This document shows positions 10,578-21,669 of a stretch of 64,000 bases of DNA, one piece after another. Source of the DNA: Megamerina dolium (lineage: Eukaryota > Arthropoda > Insecta > Diptera > Megamerinidae); the NCBI GenBank assembly GCA_963854835.1, contig OY978530.1, positions 24,337,937 through 24,401,936 on the forward strand, written 5' to 3'. A program made the translations under genes and the position numbers. Position 1 is the first letter of the stretch. Each line of letters starts with the position of its first letter. Below the pieces are notes generated by a model. That model saw nothing but the letters and a program-made list of their open reading frames with translations, was not told the origin of the DNA and searched no databases.

Positions 10578-11642
10578 CTACCGCACAAGCATTCTTGAAC
10601 TGGTTGGGATCGCCTCTTCCGTATCCATCCGTTTTGCCACAGACTGATCGCCTGCATGTGTTTCTAGGTCGTCCTTCCGATATACACGTAGGTTGATCCT
10701 CGAAAAACAGTAGTTTATGTACCCACCGGATTTCGCCAGGGGTACCAGGGACTCTTGATTAACGATTATGGTCGCTCTACGGTACGTTCCTTTCTTCTCC
10801 TCATCCAACTTGGCTATTCGCCAGTTGTGTGTTGGGAGGCTAGGATTACACATTTTGATATTTTTAATAATGATGGCCGGATCACTAGGTTCCGCTGGGA
10901 TCCAGGCAGAGGTGCGCGGTCTACTCGGGATAGCGTCTCTCTCTATCACCCCAAGGCGCGCACCCGGCCATACTTCTCCAGCTCTGGTGATCGCTATTCT
11001 GTACAGGTCAAGGGTACGTTGATCGGCACAGGCAACAAGCTTGATGTTGCCTTGATGCCATCCAGCTTCACGTATAATAGGCGGAGGGCCGGGATGCTCT
11101 TCCATTAAAGGATTGAAGATTTCTGCTAGCTTGCACTCTAACAGTCTCCAATTCGATGAGGCGATGAAGCCATCAGCGTCATTCCTGTCGACCACCGCCA
11201 TTACCAAGTCTCCTTGAAGGATTTCGCTAAAGGAGTAACCCACATTACCGCGGGCTCTTTTAGCAACTGGTTTGGCAGTGTCTTCAGATGACCGCTGGCG
11301 CTTGATGTTGCTGCGATTAGTTATTTCAGTCACCCATACCAGTGAGGCCTTCTGTTTATCAGATCTCTCATTCTCTGGTATGGCACTTATTCTTTCTAAG
11401 ATTCTCTTCGCAGTGCGACGGTCCTTGTGGTTGGGTGCAGCCGCAATCATCGGTCTGGTAACCGATGTCCTGCTCTCGGGAGAATCTCTAGCATGGCTAG
11501 GCCCTGGTCTGTCCTCCACGGCTTTCGCTGCCTCTCCCGATTTTAATTCCTGTGTTTTGTTTTTATTATTTTGTATTTTTCTTTCCATATATATCCCACG
11601 AGTATCGGAGAAGGGAAGGTCCATCTGTGCAGAGATCCGCAT
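10578..11642 (-). CDS. LOA-type ORF1 (DUF4780-like), unit 3
   Basis: This 354-residue frame has the same domain order as unit 2. Differences from the other units include Ile for Arg in the MERK(R/I)QNNK segment (near 11575) and Ile for Leu in the last residues (base 10610). The same UAG closes it and the same acidic in-frame extension follows. Confidence 0.8.
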   Translation of the reverse strand: MRISAQMDLPFSDTRGIYMERKIQNNKNKTQELKSGEAAKAVEDRPGPSHARDSPESRTSVTRPMIAAAPNHKDRRTAKRILERISAIPENERSDKQKASLVWVTEITNRSNIKRQRSSEDTAKPVAKRARGNVGYSFSEILQGDLVMAVVDRNDADGFIASSNWRLLECKLAEIFNPLMEEHPGPPPIIREAGWHQGNIKLVACADQRTLDLYRIAITRAGEVWPGARLGVIERDAIPSRPRTSAWIPAEPSDPAIIIKNIKMCNPSLPTHNWRIAKLDEEKKGTYRRATIIVNQESLVPLAKSGGYINYCFSRINLRVYRKDDLETHAGDQSVAKRMDTEEAIPTSSRMLVR

Positions 11643-13060
11643 ACACAGATAAGGCTACATAATACGGAGGGCGCCAGGTATCCGTATACTCCGTTTGCGG
11701 CTGAGCTATTTTTTAACCTGGGCCACCAGCCAGGCTGATTCTCGGCACGGGTCGTATGACACCTTAATCCGGCCCAGGGGGAGGGGAAAGTAGGTGGGAG
11801 GTGGGATTGGGAAAAAAAGGGGGTGCAGGAACCTCTATCCTATGGAAGGCTCTCAAGCTCGAATGCCCATCCGAGCCTACAAAACAATCCTTAGCTAACC
11901 GCCCCAAGGCGGTCATTACCAGCTGGCACCCACGGGGAGGGTTTGGATGAGGATTTTTGCCGGCCTTGATTGCAATTTGCAACCTCGAATCTTTTGTCAG
12001 AAAGCCATCCTTACATCCTGTAATAGTAACAACATTTAACAGAAAAGAATGATAATGGAGCCAAATATGTTGGCGCAAAAGTGCTGCTGCCAGATGGTTA
12101 TTCTTATAAAAAATTCTGTTCGCTTTGGACGCCTCTACTTGTCACAATTTGTACAATAATTTTGTGTTATTGTGTTGTGGAGAATTATCTTTAAAAAAAA
12201 ACTAGTTTGAAAATAAGAAAAGCCTATAAAAATGCCACAATGCTAAATCTAACCTAAATTTCGAAGCTAAATGACAAAAACAATAGCCTCAAAAGGACTA
12301 AACTGGCAAAACTGCTCACGCAAGGTGAGTCTTCTTCTTTCTCTTCGTCTTGTATTCAAAGGATTTCAGCCGCGTCATTAACTTTTCTTGCGTACAGTTC
12401 CTTTAAACGTTCATGGGTGAATGCGATAGTACACTTTTTACCACATTTCGCAATTTTTCTTCCTCACAATTTTTTATTTTCTATTTTACAACCTTCTATT
12501 TTTCTACATCACTATAATCTCTTATTTTTTCTCACTTTTTTCTTCAAGACCCACCTCTTTTATTTTCTTTCTGAGACTCGTCCTCATAGGAGGCACACTT
12601 TTAATTGCGCAAACCATCCTTGGGGTCTTACCTCTGAAATAACCAAATACAACTCTTTTCTATTATACTTTTTATTTTCTCATTTATTGTTATTATTATT
12701 ATTATTATTAGAGACAAAGATGGACTACGACCAAATAAGATCTATTGTGCATGGCCTTTTGTTTTTAACCCGTAAGTTTTAGGCTTTTGATGAATTTAAT
12801 TACTGTCTGAGGTTTATTGTTCCATGATTTGTATGGAGGCATGACAATAGCACTTGGTAAAGTCTTTGGCTAACAAATGATGTACATTCGCAGAGAATAC
12901 GCTCTGAACTTTTAGTGTCCATTTCACAAAATCTATAGACATCAGTGTACTAGAAGCCTATCTTGGATAGGTGATACCCCAGGCTACAATAGACTGTGAA
13001 GTAGCCAGTTAGAGTTCGTAAGTCTCTTCGACATTTCCTTAGATGGGATGAGGAATGACT
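11643..13060 (-). mobile_element. LINE leader, (TAA)n end and ORF2 tail, unit 3
   Basis: This is the same layout as the previous units, with (TAA)7 at 12690-12710. At 12116-12136 a 21-base block (CTGTTCGCTTTGGACGCCTC + T) replaces the six-base AATAAT of units 1 and 2. The same block is in unit 4, so units 3 and 4 share a more recent ancestor. Confidence 0.6.
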
Positions 13061-13091
13061 GGCGCTGTTGAGCTACTAGCTCAACAGCGCC
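13061..13091. repeat. 31-bp perfect palindrome at the unit 3/unit 4 junction
   Basis: This is the third identical copy of the junction palindrome. The equivalent position at the right edge of the array (17437) has only one arm. Confidence 0.95.
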
Positions 13092-14827
13092 ATAATACGC
13101 ATAAGCAATCACTCCACACCCCTTCCTCTCTATTTCCCGTAGTAGTTCGTTAACTGCCAAGTTCCATAGAACAGGGGAGAGTACGCCACCTTGCGGTGTT
13201 CCTCTTCTTACACGTTTAGTGATGGTAGATCCACCCAGCTCGGATGTAATGAGTCTATCTTTCAATAGCCGTTCTATCCATCTGCTGAGTGTTACTTCCA
13301 CCCCGAGTCGTGCAAGAACCTCCATGATTGGACTGGGTCGAACATTGTTGAAAGCACCTTCAATATCCGTAAATGCCGCTAATACAAATTCTTTATTATG
13401 AAGAGATTTTTCCACAGTTGAAACTAGCGCATGCAGCGCTGTCGCCATGGAAGAATCAGTTTGGCTATCTGTTGTAGCTGTGCTGGAATTATTCTGTCAG
13501 GTCCAGGGGATTTGTAGGGCTTGAACGTGTTCATCGCCCAAGTAATTTTCTCCGATGCAACTATTGAATAGTCTAGCGGCAATGGCTTGTGATCAAGCGG
13601 GGTTTCAGTTTCGGATGGATCGTTTGGGAAATGTGCATTTACTAACATTTGCAGCATTTCAGTAGAGGTTGTGGTCCACGTTCCATCTGGTTTGACCAGA
13701 ACACTTGGAGTATGGGGTAATTTAGATAGGATTCTCCTAAGTCTGGAAGCCTCAGAAGCGTTTTCTATATCCCTACAGAAGCTCTTCCAGGCTTCCCTTT
13801 GGCATTTCCTGAGGTTGTATTTATAAGTTCTGAGGGCCGATTTATAACCCGGCAAATCTGACTCTAGGTCAGAGCTTTTTGCATAATTGAAGAGCTTGCG
13901 ACAGTCTTTTCTCAAACTGTCGAGCTCACGGTCCCACCATGGAGGTTTACTTTTCCCCCATTTCTTTCGAATCGGACAGGACAACTTGAATGCCTTGTTG
14001 AGAGTTTTTGTGAGGCAGCAGACTGTGGCGTCTATCTGGTTTATGTTAGTTATAGACGAAGGGGCTACGGGTAGATTAGAACTAACTGACTCCCTGAAGG
14101 GTGACCAGTTTGTCTTTTTTGGGTTTCTAAAGACCACTGGAGTAGGCGGTTTAAAATCTATGGCAAACTGTATGTATCTGTGATCAGAAAAGGGGTGCTG
14201 ATCCAATACTCTCCAGTTTTTTATATGATCTACAATGCCTTCGGTGGCAAGAGTTAAATCTAGAACTTCCTGCCTATTTTTTGTTATGAAAGTTGGGGTC
14301 TCACCCCTGTTACACACTAGAAGGTTGGTTGTAAGGATATAATTAAACAGTGACTCACCTCTGTCGTTAATATCTCTGCTACCCCAGATCGTATGGTGCG
14401 CGTTGGCGTCGCATCCTATTATGAGTCCAGCCCTGGACTTTTGGGCATCTTCTACCAGATGTTTGAGATTGCTTGGTGGTGGTAGTTCCAGGTGGTCGTG
14501 CGCGAGGTAGGCTGAAGCGAACCAGCAGCACATACCTATATTCTCTGCGCATACCACCGTCGTATCTAAATTGCTGTAATTACAGAGTGAAAGAAAGGTT
14601 ATTGATTTTCTCAGAAGTATGCAGGCCCTAGGTCTACCTGTATTACGCTTGTATACTAAGTTATATCCAGATGTCCTTAGTCCGCAAACCATGTTGCCAA
14701 CTGTCCACGGCTCTTGGACCAGAACGATGTCTTCTCCGTCGGCTTCCAGACGAAGGATTAGAGCGGCTGAGGCTGCCTTAGACTTGTGCAGGTTTATCTG
14801 AAGGCAATGAAGTATCCCCGCTATCAT
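13092..14827 (-). pseudogene. LOA-type ORF2, unit 4: endonuclease plus RT ending at the palindrome
   Basis: The endonuclease frame is 13424-14827 (467 residues), and the RT palm restarts at 13448 in another frame. Unit-specific changes include Ser-Pro for Arg-Ala after NVRP (near 13330) and Ala for Val in NL(V/A)VNELL (near 13156). The RT fingers deletion and the loss of YADD are as in unit 2. Confidence 0.85.
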
Positions 14828-14957
14828 TGGTCACTTTCGCTTCCACAATAGTGACGTTGACTTCATCGTCTCCAGAGTCCAGCAACTCATCCTCCAGTAA
14901 AATCCGATTCACATACCCTGCAGCATCGGATTCTGAGGAGAACGAGTCGCGCGAGTC

Positions 14958-16022
14958 CTACCGCACAAGCATTCTTGAACTGGTTGGGAGCGCCTCTTCC
15001 GTATCCATCCGTTTTGCCACAGACTGATCGCCTGCATGTGTTTCTAGGTCGTCCTTCCGATATACACGTAGGTTGATCCTCGAAAAACAGTAGTTTATGT
15101 ACCCACCGGATTTCGCCAGGGGTACCAGGGACTCTTGATTAACGATTATGGTCGCTCTACGGTACGTTCCTTTCTTCTCCTCATCCAACTTGGCTATTCG
15201 CCAGTTGTGTGTTGGGAGGCTAGGATTACACATTTTGATATTTTTAATAATGATGGCCGGATCACTAGGTTCCGCTGGGATCCAGGCAGAGGTGCGGGGT
15301 CTACTCGGGATAGCATCTCTCTCTATCACCCCAAGGCGCGCACCCGGCCATACTTCTCCAGCTCTGGTGATCGCTATTCTGTACAGGTCAAGGGTACGTT
15401 GATCGGCACAGGCAACAAGCTTGATGTTGCCTTGATGCCATCCAGCTTCACGTATAATAGGCGGAGGGCCGGGATGCTCTTCCATTAAAGGATTGAAGAT
15501 TTCTGCTAGCTTGCACTCTAACAGTCTCCAATTCGATGAGGCGATGAAGCCATCAGCGTCATTCCTGTCGACCACCGCCATTACCAAGTCTCCTTGAAGG
15601 ATTTCGCTAAAGGAGTAACCCACATTACCGCGGGCTCTTTTAGCAACTGGTTTGGCAGTGTCTTCAGATGACCGCTGGCGCTTGATGTTGCTGCGATTAG
15701 TTATTTCAGTCACCCATACCAGTGAGGCCTTCTGTTTATCAGATCTCTCATTCTCTGGTATGGCACTTATTCTTTCTAAGATTCTCTTCGCAGTGCGACG
15801 GTCCTTGTGGTTGGGTGCAGCCGCAATCATCGGTCTGGTAACCGATGTCCTGCTCTCGGGAGAATCTCTAGCATGGCTAGGCCCTGGTCTGTCCTCCACG
15901 GCTTTCGCTGCCTCTCCCGATTTTAATTCCTGTGTTTTGTTTTTATTATTTTGTCTTTTTCTTTCCATATATATCCCACGAGTATCGGAGAAGGGAAGGT
16001 CCATCTGTGCAGAGATCCGCAT
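14958..16022 (-). CDS. LOA-type ORF1 (DUF4780-like), unit 4
   Basis: A 354-residue frame that best represents the array consensus (MDLPFSD, MERKRQNNK). Base changes at 15297 and 15315 distinguish it from unit 3. The UAG terminator and downstream acidic frame are conserved. Confidence 0.8.
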   Translation of the reverse strand: MRISAQMDLPFSDTRGIYMERKRQNNKNKTQELKSGEAAKAVEDRPGPSHARDSPESRTSVTRPMIAAAPNHKDRRTAKRILERISAIPENERSDKQKASLVWVTEITNRSNIKRQRSSEDTAKPVAKRARGNVGYSFSEILQGDLVMAVVDRNDADGFIASSNWRLLECKLAEIFNPLMEEHPGPPPIIREAGWHQGNIKLVACADQRTLDLYRIAITRAGEVWPGARLGVIERDAIPSRPRTSAWIPAEPSDPAIIIKNIKMCNPSLPTHNWRIAKLDEEKKGTYRRATIIVNQESLVPLAKSGGYINYCFSRINLRVYRKDDLETHAGDQSVAKRMDTEEALPTSSRMLVR

Positions 16023-17436
16023 ACACAGATAAGGCTACATAATACGGAGGGCGCCAGGTATCCGTATACTCCGTTTGCGGCTGAGCTATTTTTTAACCTG
16101 GGCCACCAGCCAGGCTGATTCTCGGCACGGGTCGTATGACACCTTAATCCGGCCCAGGGGGAGGGGAAAGTAGGTGGGAGGTGGGATTGGGAAAAAAAGG
16201 GGGTGCAGGAACCTCTATCCTATGGAAGGCTCTCAAGCTCGAATGCCCATCCGAGCCTACAAAACAATCCTTAGCTAACCGCCCCAAGGCGGTCATTACC
16301 AGCTGGCACCCACGGGGAGGGTTTGGATGAGGATTTTTGCCGGCCTTGATTGCAATTTGCAACCTCGAATCTTTTGTCAGAAAGCCATCCTTACATCCTG
16401 TAATAGTAACAACATTTAACAGAAAAGAATGATAATGGAGCCAAATATGTTGGCGCAAAAGTGCTGCTGCCAGATGGTTATTCTTATAAAAAATTCTGTT
16501 CGCTTTGGACGCCTCTACTTGTCACAATTTGTACAATAATTTTGTGTTATTGTGTTGTGGAGAATTATCTTTAAAAAAAATTAGTTTGAAAATAAGAAAA
16601 GCCTATAAAAATGCCACAATGCTAAATCTAACCTAAATTTCGAAGCTAAATGACAAAAACAATAGCCTCAAAAGGACTAAACTGGCAAAACTGCTCACGC
16701 AAGGTGAGTCTTCTTCTTTCTCTTCGTCTTGTATTCAAAGGAATTCAGCCGCGTCATTAACTTTTCTTGCGTACAGTTCCTTTAAACGTTCATGGGTGAA
16801 TGCGATAGTACACTTTTTACCACATTTCGCAATTTTTCTTCCTCACAATTTTTTATTTTCTATTTTACAACCTTCTATTTTTCTACATCACTATAATCTC
16901 TTATTTTTTCTCACTTTTTTCTTCAAGACCCACCTCTTTTATTTTCTTTCTGAGACTCGTCCTCATAGGAGGCACACTTTTAATTGCGCAAACCATCCTT
17001 GGGGTCTTACCTCTGAAATAACCAAATACAACTCTTTTCTATTATACTTTTTATTTTCTCATTTATTGTTATTATTATTATTATTAGAGACAAAGATGGA
17101 CTACGACCAAATAAGATCTATTGTGCATGGCCTTTTGTTTTTAACCCGTAAGTTTTAGGCTTTTGATGAATTTAATTATTGTCTGAGGTTTATTGTTCCA
17201 TGATTTGTATGGAGGCATGACAATAGCACTTGGTAAAGTCTTTGGCTAACAAATGATGTACATTCGCAGAGAATACGCTCTGAACTTTTAGTGTCCATTT
17301 CACAAAATCTATAGACATCAGTGTACTAGAAGCCTATCTTGGATAGGTGATACCCCAGGCTACAATAGACTGTGAAGTAGCCAGTTAAAGTTCGTAAGTC
17401 TCTTCGACATTTCCTTAGATGGGATGAGGAATGACT
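16023..17436 (-). mobile_element. LINE leader, (TAA)n end and ORF2 tail, unit 4
   Basis: The layout is the same as in other units, but with six instead of seven TAA triplets (17069-17086). The 21-base variant block shared with unit 3 is at 16496-16516. The ORF2 tail (about 17190-17436) continues without a break into the RNase H sequence to the right, which shows the natural, undeleted order of this end. Confidence 0.6.
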
Positions 17437-18720
17437 GGCGCTGTTGAGCTAGTAGCTGGCAAATTGTACGACAGCTTCGTTTGTGTGACTTTTTGTAAGT
17501 CCACAGAAGGGCTCAGAGCCAATTACCTAGTCAAACGATGTTATCTGCCATTTCAGTACCCTCATGTGCTTCGTGTCCAGTGTTGCGAGCCAAAATATGA
17601 AATATTTAGATATGCATATTTTGCCTCGCGACATATTTCCCGAAATTGGGAACTACATATTTGTCAATATACATACCAACATTGCTCGAAGTTGTGATAT
17701 TCACAATCCATATTAATATTACTTATAATTGTGAAATGTCAGAACATTGCGCAAACTGAGTTGCAGCTGGGTGTGGAAATGCTGACAAAGCACTTTCCCA
17801 CACAATTCGTAGTTCTGCACTTACGTAAGCATACCTGTGTAAGCATACATGACAACTAAAATCACGCGGTCTACTCATATGTGAGAATATCAAAAAGTTG
17901 CTTTCTCATGTAGAATATACACACATGGAGAGTGCATCGATCGTGTACATAAACACATATAGTACATACATACACACAAGTGGTGTGAATATATTATGAT
18001 ATATGTTGGTATGTGGGTAGATTGATATGTGGCTAGTGTTAGAAAAATGGATATAAGCTGCCAGCTTACTGAAGGCAGTGGTTGTTCAGTTGTGAGTCTT
18101 ACACCGAAGTGTTAGCTTTAAGAAAAAGTGTAAATACTGCGATCCTTACGAGGCCCTCCAGTATTAGTGTAAAGTTTAAGTAAAAGTGTAAATACTGCGA
18201 TCCTTACGAAGTCCAGTATTAGTGTATAAGTGAACAACACCAGCAATAAAGTAGAAACCGCAAGTATCCTTAAAATATAATTGTTTTATTTCAGCCAACG
18301 AGTGTGTTAGACTCGAGGGATATTTAAGAGCTTAGGTCTAGGTGTTAATCTTGTGAGCTAGGTACCTAGTAAGTGTTGTGGAAAAATAGTACACAACACC
18401 AGGAACCCACCACAATACCGCAGTAGTAGAGTTACGATGTGTGTTATGAAGGTTTTGGCAGTCGCCTACAATTTTTTAGGATATTGTGACTGATTGTAGG
18501 GCTGTTAGTGCCGCTTGACTGTCTGAAAGTATGTAAATGTGTGCTCTTGTCATCTTTCTACGAAGAAATTCCCTTACACGAATTTCAATGGCGTGTATTT
18601 CCGCTTGAAATACTGTTGGATAAATACCCATTAGATTCGAGTATTCGACACCTTTCTAATTTTGACCCACCAGTAAACCAGATCTTGGATCCTCAATTGA
18701 TTTGTTGTTGATATAAATAA
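17437..18720 (-). pseudogene. LOA-type ORF2 RNase H remnant, split by a solo LTR
   Basis: Read on the minus strand, 18715-18403 gives decayed RNase H motifs in two frames: FTGGSKLER (the usual TDGS aspartate is lost), VFQAEIHAIEI, and YILSDSQAALTALQ. After the LTR, 17579-17437 continues with GHEAHEGTEMADNIV, a stop, and then IGSEPFCGLTKSH, typical of the segment between RNase H and the ORF2 tail. RNase H would remove the RNA strand during second-strand synthesis. This is the only part of the adjoining LINE copy that lies outside the duplicated unit. It ends abruptly near 18720. Confidence 0.7.
17581..18398 (+). mobile_element. Solo LTR of a Ty3/gypsy-type element with CCAG target duplication
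   Basis: The 818-bp LTR begins TGTTGCGAGCC and ends ACACAACA. It is flanked by CCAG on both sides (17577-17580 and 18399-18402), a 4-bp target duplication. There is no internal region, so it formed by LTR-LTR recombination. It holds an AATAAA signal at 18245 and an internal 58-bp duplication (18124 and 18182). A near-identical LTR occurs at 30598. It interrupts LINE RNase H sequence. Confidence 0.85.
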
Positions 18721-18745
18721 GATTTTATTGAGAATAACACGGTTG

Positions 18746-18775
18746 AGTGGTCAGCACGGTTGCCTGCTGACCACT
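18746..18775. repeat. 11-bp-arm hairpin
   Basis: AGTGGTCAGCA and its exact reverse complement are separated by 8 bases. It lies just beyond the end of the LINE RNase H remnant. Function unknown; it may be the end of an unrecognised small element. Confidence 0.6.
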
Positions 18776-19789
18776 TAACGATTCCTACACGATTGATCGT
18801 TACGCTGATGCTGTCGCTCGTTGATGCCTATATTTTGTTTCTTTTTTGGTTTAGTCGTGGTGTTGCCAGACTGTTGGTAATTGCCTAGCTGCTTATATGG
18901 TGAATGGATGACAGATCGGCGGTAACAGCAATAAAAACGAAATACAGATTGACCTTTATTTAGCCTTATTTCAAAAGTCTTTTACGTCTAGTAAAATATT
19001 AAATGTGGATATAAAATTTTTTTTTTTAGAAAAGAAAATCTTTTTTTGTCTAGCACTCTAAGGAGTGCTATAATAAAACGTAATAATTCCAGTTCTAATT
19101 TTTTCCGGGTTTTCGGTTTAATCTTATTCTACATTTCATTATCTATATATAACCGCATAGCATTTTTAGGCTAATTCATTTAAAATAACCTTTCAATATT
19201 TTTACACCAAAGTTTTACATTTTTCGATTACATTTTCTTAATTTCTCATATATGAAAACCTTATTCCTTAGGTGATAGATGGGGGCTTATGGAGGTGTAG
19301 TATTAAGCCGATCTTGTCGAATTTGGTTAATTTCAATTAAGTGGCTTTTGAGATATAAATACTTAATAAAATGTGGGCGGTGTCACCCACTCAAAATTTT
19401 ATTCTATAACTCTATTTCTACTTCAAATATGCTCTAATATATCGAGTTAGAGCATTCTAGCTTTATTCATTTCAAAGAGATTGCAATTTAAATGTTATTC
19501 AAAATTCCCGTTATATGGAGTTTCGGCGTATTTATTTTATTTTAGAACTATTTTAGTTTATTTTAGAACTATTTACTAATGTCTATCGACGTAACTTGTG
19601 TACCAAATTTGAAAATTAATGGTCCATTTTTACTATTTATGGCCAATTTTTGTATGAAACGCTACCACCGTCAGACAGTCAGCAATACGACTTTTGGCAA
19701 CACCATAAGCATATATGTTAGTAATGGGACAAAAAAAGAAAAGAGTTAATATTAATAAGTCTGATGAACTAACAATTTATTTCTCTGCA
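18776..19789. other. No gene recognised (about 1 kb)
   Basis: AT-rich DNA with poly-T runs (19020-19050) and a near-repeat of TTTTAGAACTATTTTA at about 19540-19570. No protein-like frame, RNA gene or transposon end was recognised. Confidence 0.5.
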
Positions 19790-20100
19790 CCTATATCATC
19801 TATAAAAACCAAGTGTGTCCTAGGCGAATTCTTTTGTATTTCACTACGTCTAATCTAAAAAGGGGTATGTCATAAAAGTTAAATTTTGCCTAGTCGGCGA
19901 GATTTGCTTTCTAGGTGTTGATTTGTTTGCACCATGTTGAGCATTTCTGCCAAGTTGGTTTTTTGTGTATTTAGTTTTGAGGAAATTGTTTGTTATTAAA
20001 GCTTACGTATGCGGTAGTTATGACTGGCCCTGAAGGGCCAGTTTGTTCCCGTTAATGTTAACATATCCGGGGATCCAGATAAGAATTAGTTTAGCGTATT
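19790..20100 (-). pseudogene. LINE RNase H C-terminal fragment (I/Jockey type)
   Basis: The minus strand reads KYAKLILIWIPGYVNINGNKLA at about 20100-20030, matching the conserved W-x-P-x-H-x-x-x-x-G-N-x-x-A(D) region of LINE RNase H, with Tyr where His is expected. Further on, about 19850-19800, it reads KYKRIRLGHTWFL, like the conserved tail after RNase H in these elements. Several stops lie between. It differs from the neighbouring LOA RNase H, so it is a separate insertion. Confidence 0.5.
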
Positions 20101-21669
20101 TGTCTATTAGTATTCCTCTGATGAGGAAGGAATTGTAGTTATAATTTTCTGGATTACGTAGTATTTAGGAAATGGGGTTTCTGGCGCTGAGGTTTGGAGG
20201 TTCAGAGACGTCATTACAATGACGTAATCGGTGTGTGTCTTGGGTATGGTATTAGGTAAGGGGTGTGTGTCTTGGACGAGAGCTTGGGAATTATGGTTTT
20301 GTGAAGCTTTAATTGGGATCGTGGTTTGGTGCGCAGGTAACAATTGATGAGATGAGCGTTGATGAGAGGTTGATGTCCAGGGTATAAATAATGGTGAGTC
20401 GAGTCAGTAATCTTTAATTTGAGTTGAGTTTTAACGATCTTGGTTTAAATATCATAAATGCATAAACTGAATATCAAGCACAGCTTTATATACTTTTTGT
20501 TAGCGTTATCGCTTGATGTAATAAGTAGTAAATCTATACAAATAACTACCATCACCATCAGATAAATCGATCAAAACGACAACACAAAAATATGAAGTGG
20601 GATACGATGATAAGTCTCATTATACAGTAATGGAAATGAATGAATATATCTTAAATGTTGAAATATTTCTTTTTTTATATATGTAAATAAAGCCAAAATA
20701 ATTTTTTGAATAGTAATCATAAAAGCAATGTTTTTTATTTCTAAGAGTATAATTTTCATCATACAATGACGTGAGAAAGCGGAAGTGGCTCTATGGTGTA
20801 TGTAGGTTGGGGTGATAAGAGTTTGTAGTATAAAGGTTGTTATTGTTTTTGTTTGACCGATATAAGTTAGTGTGCATATTCATATGTGTATATGAATGTA
20901 CTAAGTAATGTGATCATAGCTTACAGAATACCATAGTTTTTGTTGTTGGTTCAGCTTATAGCATATCAAGGCTTTAGTTGTTGTTGTCAAATTTTTGAAT
21001 AGTAATCATAAATATATTGTTTTTTTCTATGGTTAATGATTAATTTTCATTCATGATCATACATGAATGCTTTATGATCTGAGATTGAATTTATTGTATA
21101 AACCAAAGTATTTTTCAGCTGTGTTTGAATTTATAAACAAAATAATTTGAGAGTTTTTTTGTATGCAATCTAAAACGAAGAGTTTAAGTCTTATTCAGAT
21201 AATTCAATAATATGAATTCAACACCGCTGTTAGATGAGAAATTTGGCAAAAATTATAGAAGAGAGAAGGAGTACAAAACCATTAGGAATATTTTCAGAAC
21301 GGATGACACAAGTAATAAACATTCAACTAGCAATATTTCATATAAAAGATTAAGAGATGATAAACATAAAGCGAAGAAAATAAATGTATAATGTTTTTTG
21401 TTTTAATTGTAAGAATTTTATTTTAAAAAATTATAAAGAAATTCGTTAAATAAAATTATAAAGAAATTTCAAACACAAGTGTCCACAATTATATGAGGTA
21501 TAATTTTGTAGTTGGTTGTAGTTATATCTAAGATTATTACTTACTAGATAGTTGAGGATGTCCTTCGTTGGTGGTAAATTCCCAAAGGTATTAAAGTTTT
21601 GTTTTTATAGTATGCTATTAAAATCAAGGTTTACAATACCACTTTCAATTTGGTGAACATGTTCTGATA
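20101..21669. other. No gene recognised (about 1.6 kb)
   Basis: AT-rich sequence. Similar TTTTTGAATAGTAATCATAAA words recur near 20702 and 20994. The frame at 20107-20343 (minus) shows no family features. Nothing else can be supported apart from the small frame listed separately. Confidence 0.4.
21212..21391 (+). other. Small basic open frame, 59 residues, unknown
   Basis: ATG to TAA without interruption, starting MNSTPLLDEKFGKNYRRE and rich in Lys and Arg towards the end (KRLRDDKHKAKK). No homologue recognised. Its position 1 kb before the Polinton-like genes could be coincidence. Could be a chance frame. Confidence 0.2.

Larger units (their letters stand above)
1..17436 (-). repeat. Tandem array of four ~4.37 kb units derived from a LOA-type LINE
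   Basis: Four head-to-tail units repeat almost identically. Matching points lie 4327, 4365, 4372 and about 4376 bp apart; unit 1 is shorter because of a 38-bp deletion near 2828. On the minus strand each unit reads ORF2 3' tail, (TAA)n end, 5' leader, ORF1, endonuclease, partial RT. A unit therefore spans the end of one LINE copy and the start of the next. Units 2-4 meet their neighbours at the same 31-bp palindrome (4324, 8689, 13061). The outer edges are not palindromic: the left edge continues into a normal RT YADD motif and the right edge continues into RNase H. This pattern fits a local tandem duplication of genomic DNA better than repeated retrotransposition. Assembly duplication is the main alternative. 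Confidence 0.9.

Noticed and set aside
1..17436. CRISPR-like regular repeats
   Set aside because: Repeat unit is 4.4 kb with coding content; no short spaced repeats. The genome is eukaryotic.
17431..17697. Plus-strand frame beginning MTGAVELVAGKLYDSF, resembling an RT segment after YADD
   Set aside because: The VAGK similarity is short and the minus strand reads continuous RNase H and ORF2 tail here, so the plus frame is a shadow running into the LTR.
20026..20050. ACTGGCCC-TGAA-GGGCCAGT hairpin as a regulatory element
   Set aside because: Falls within the LINE RNase H coding remnant and is short; coincidence likely.
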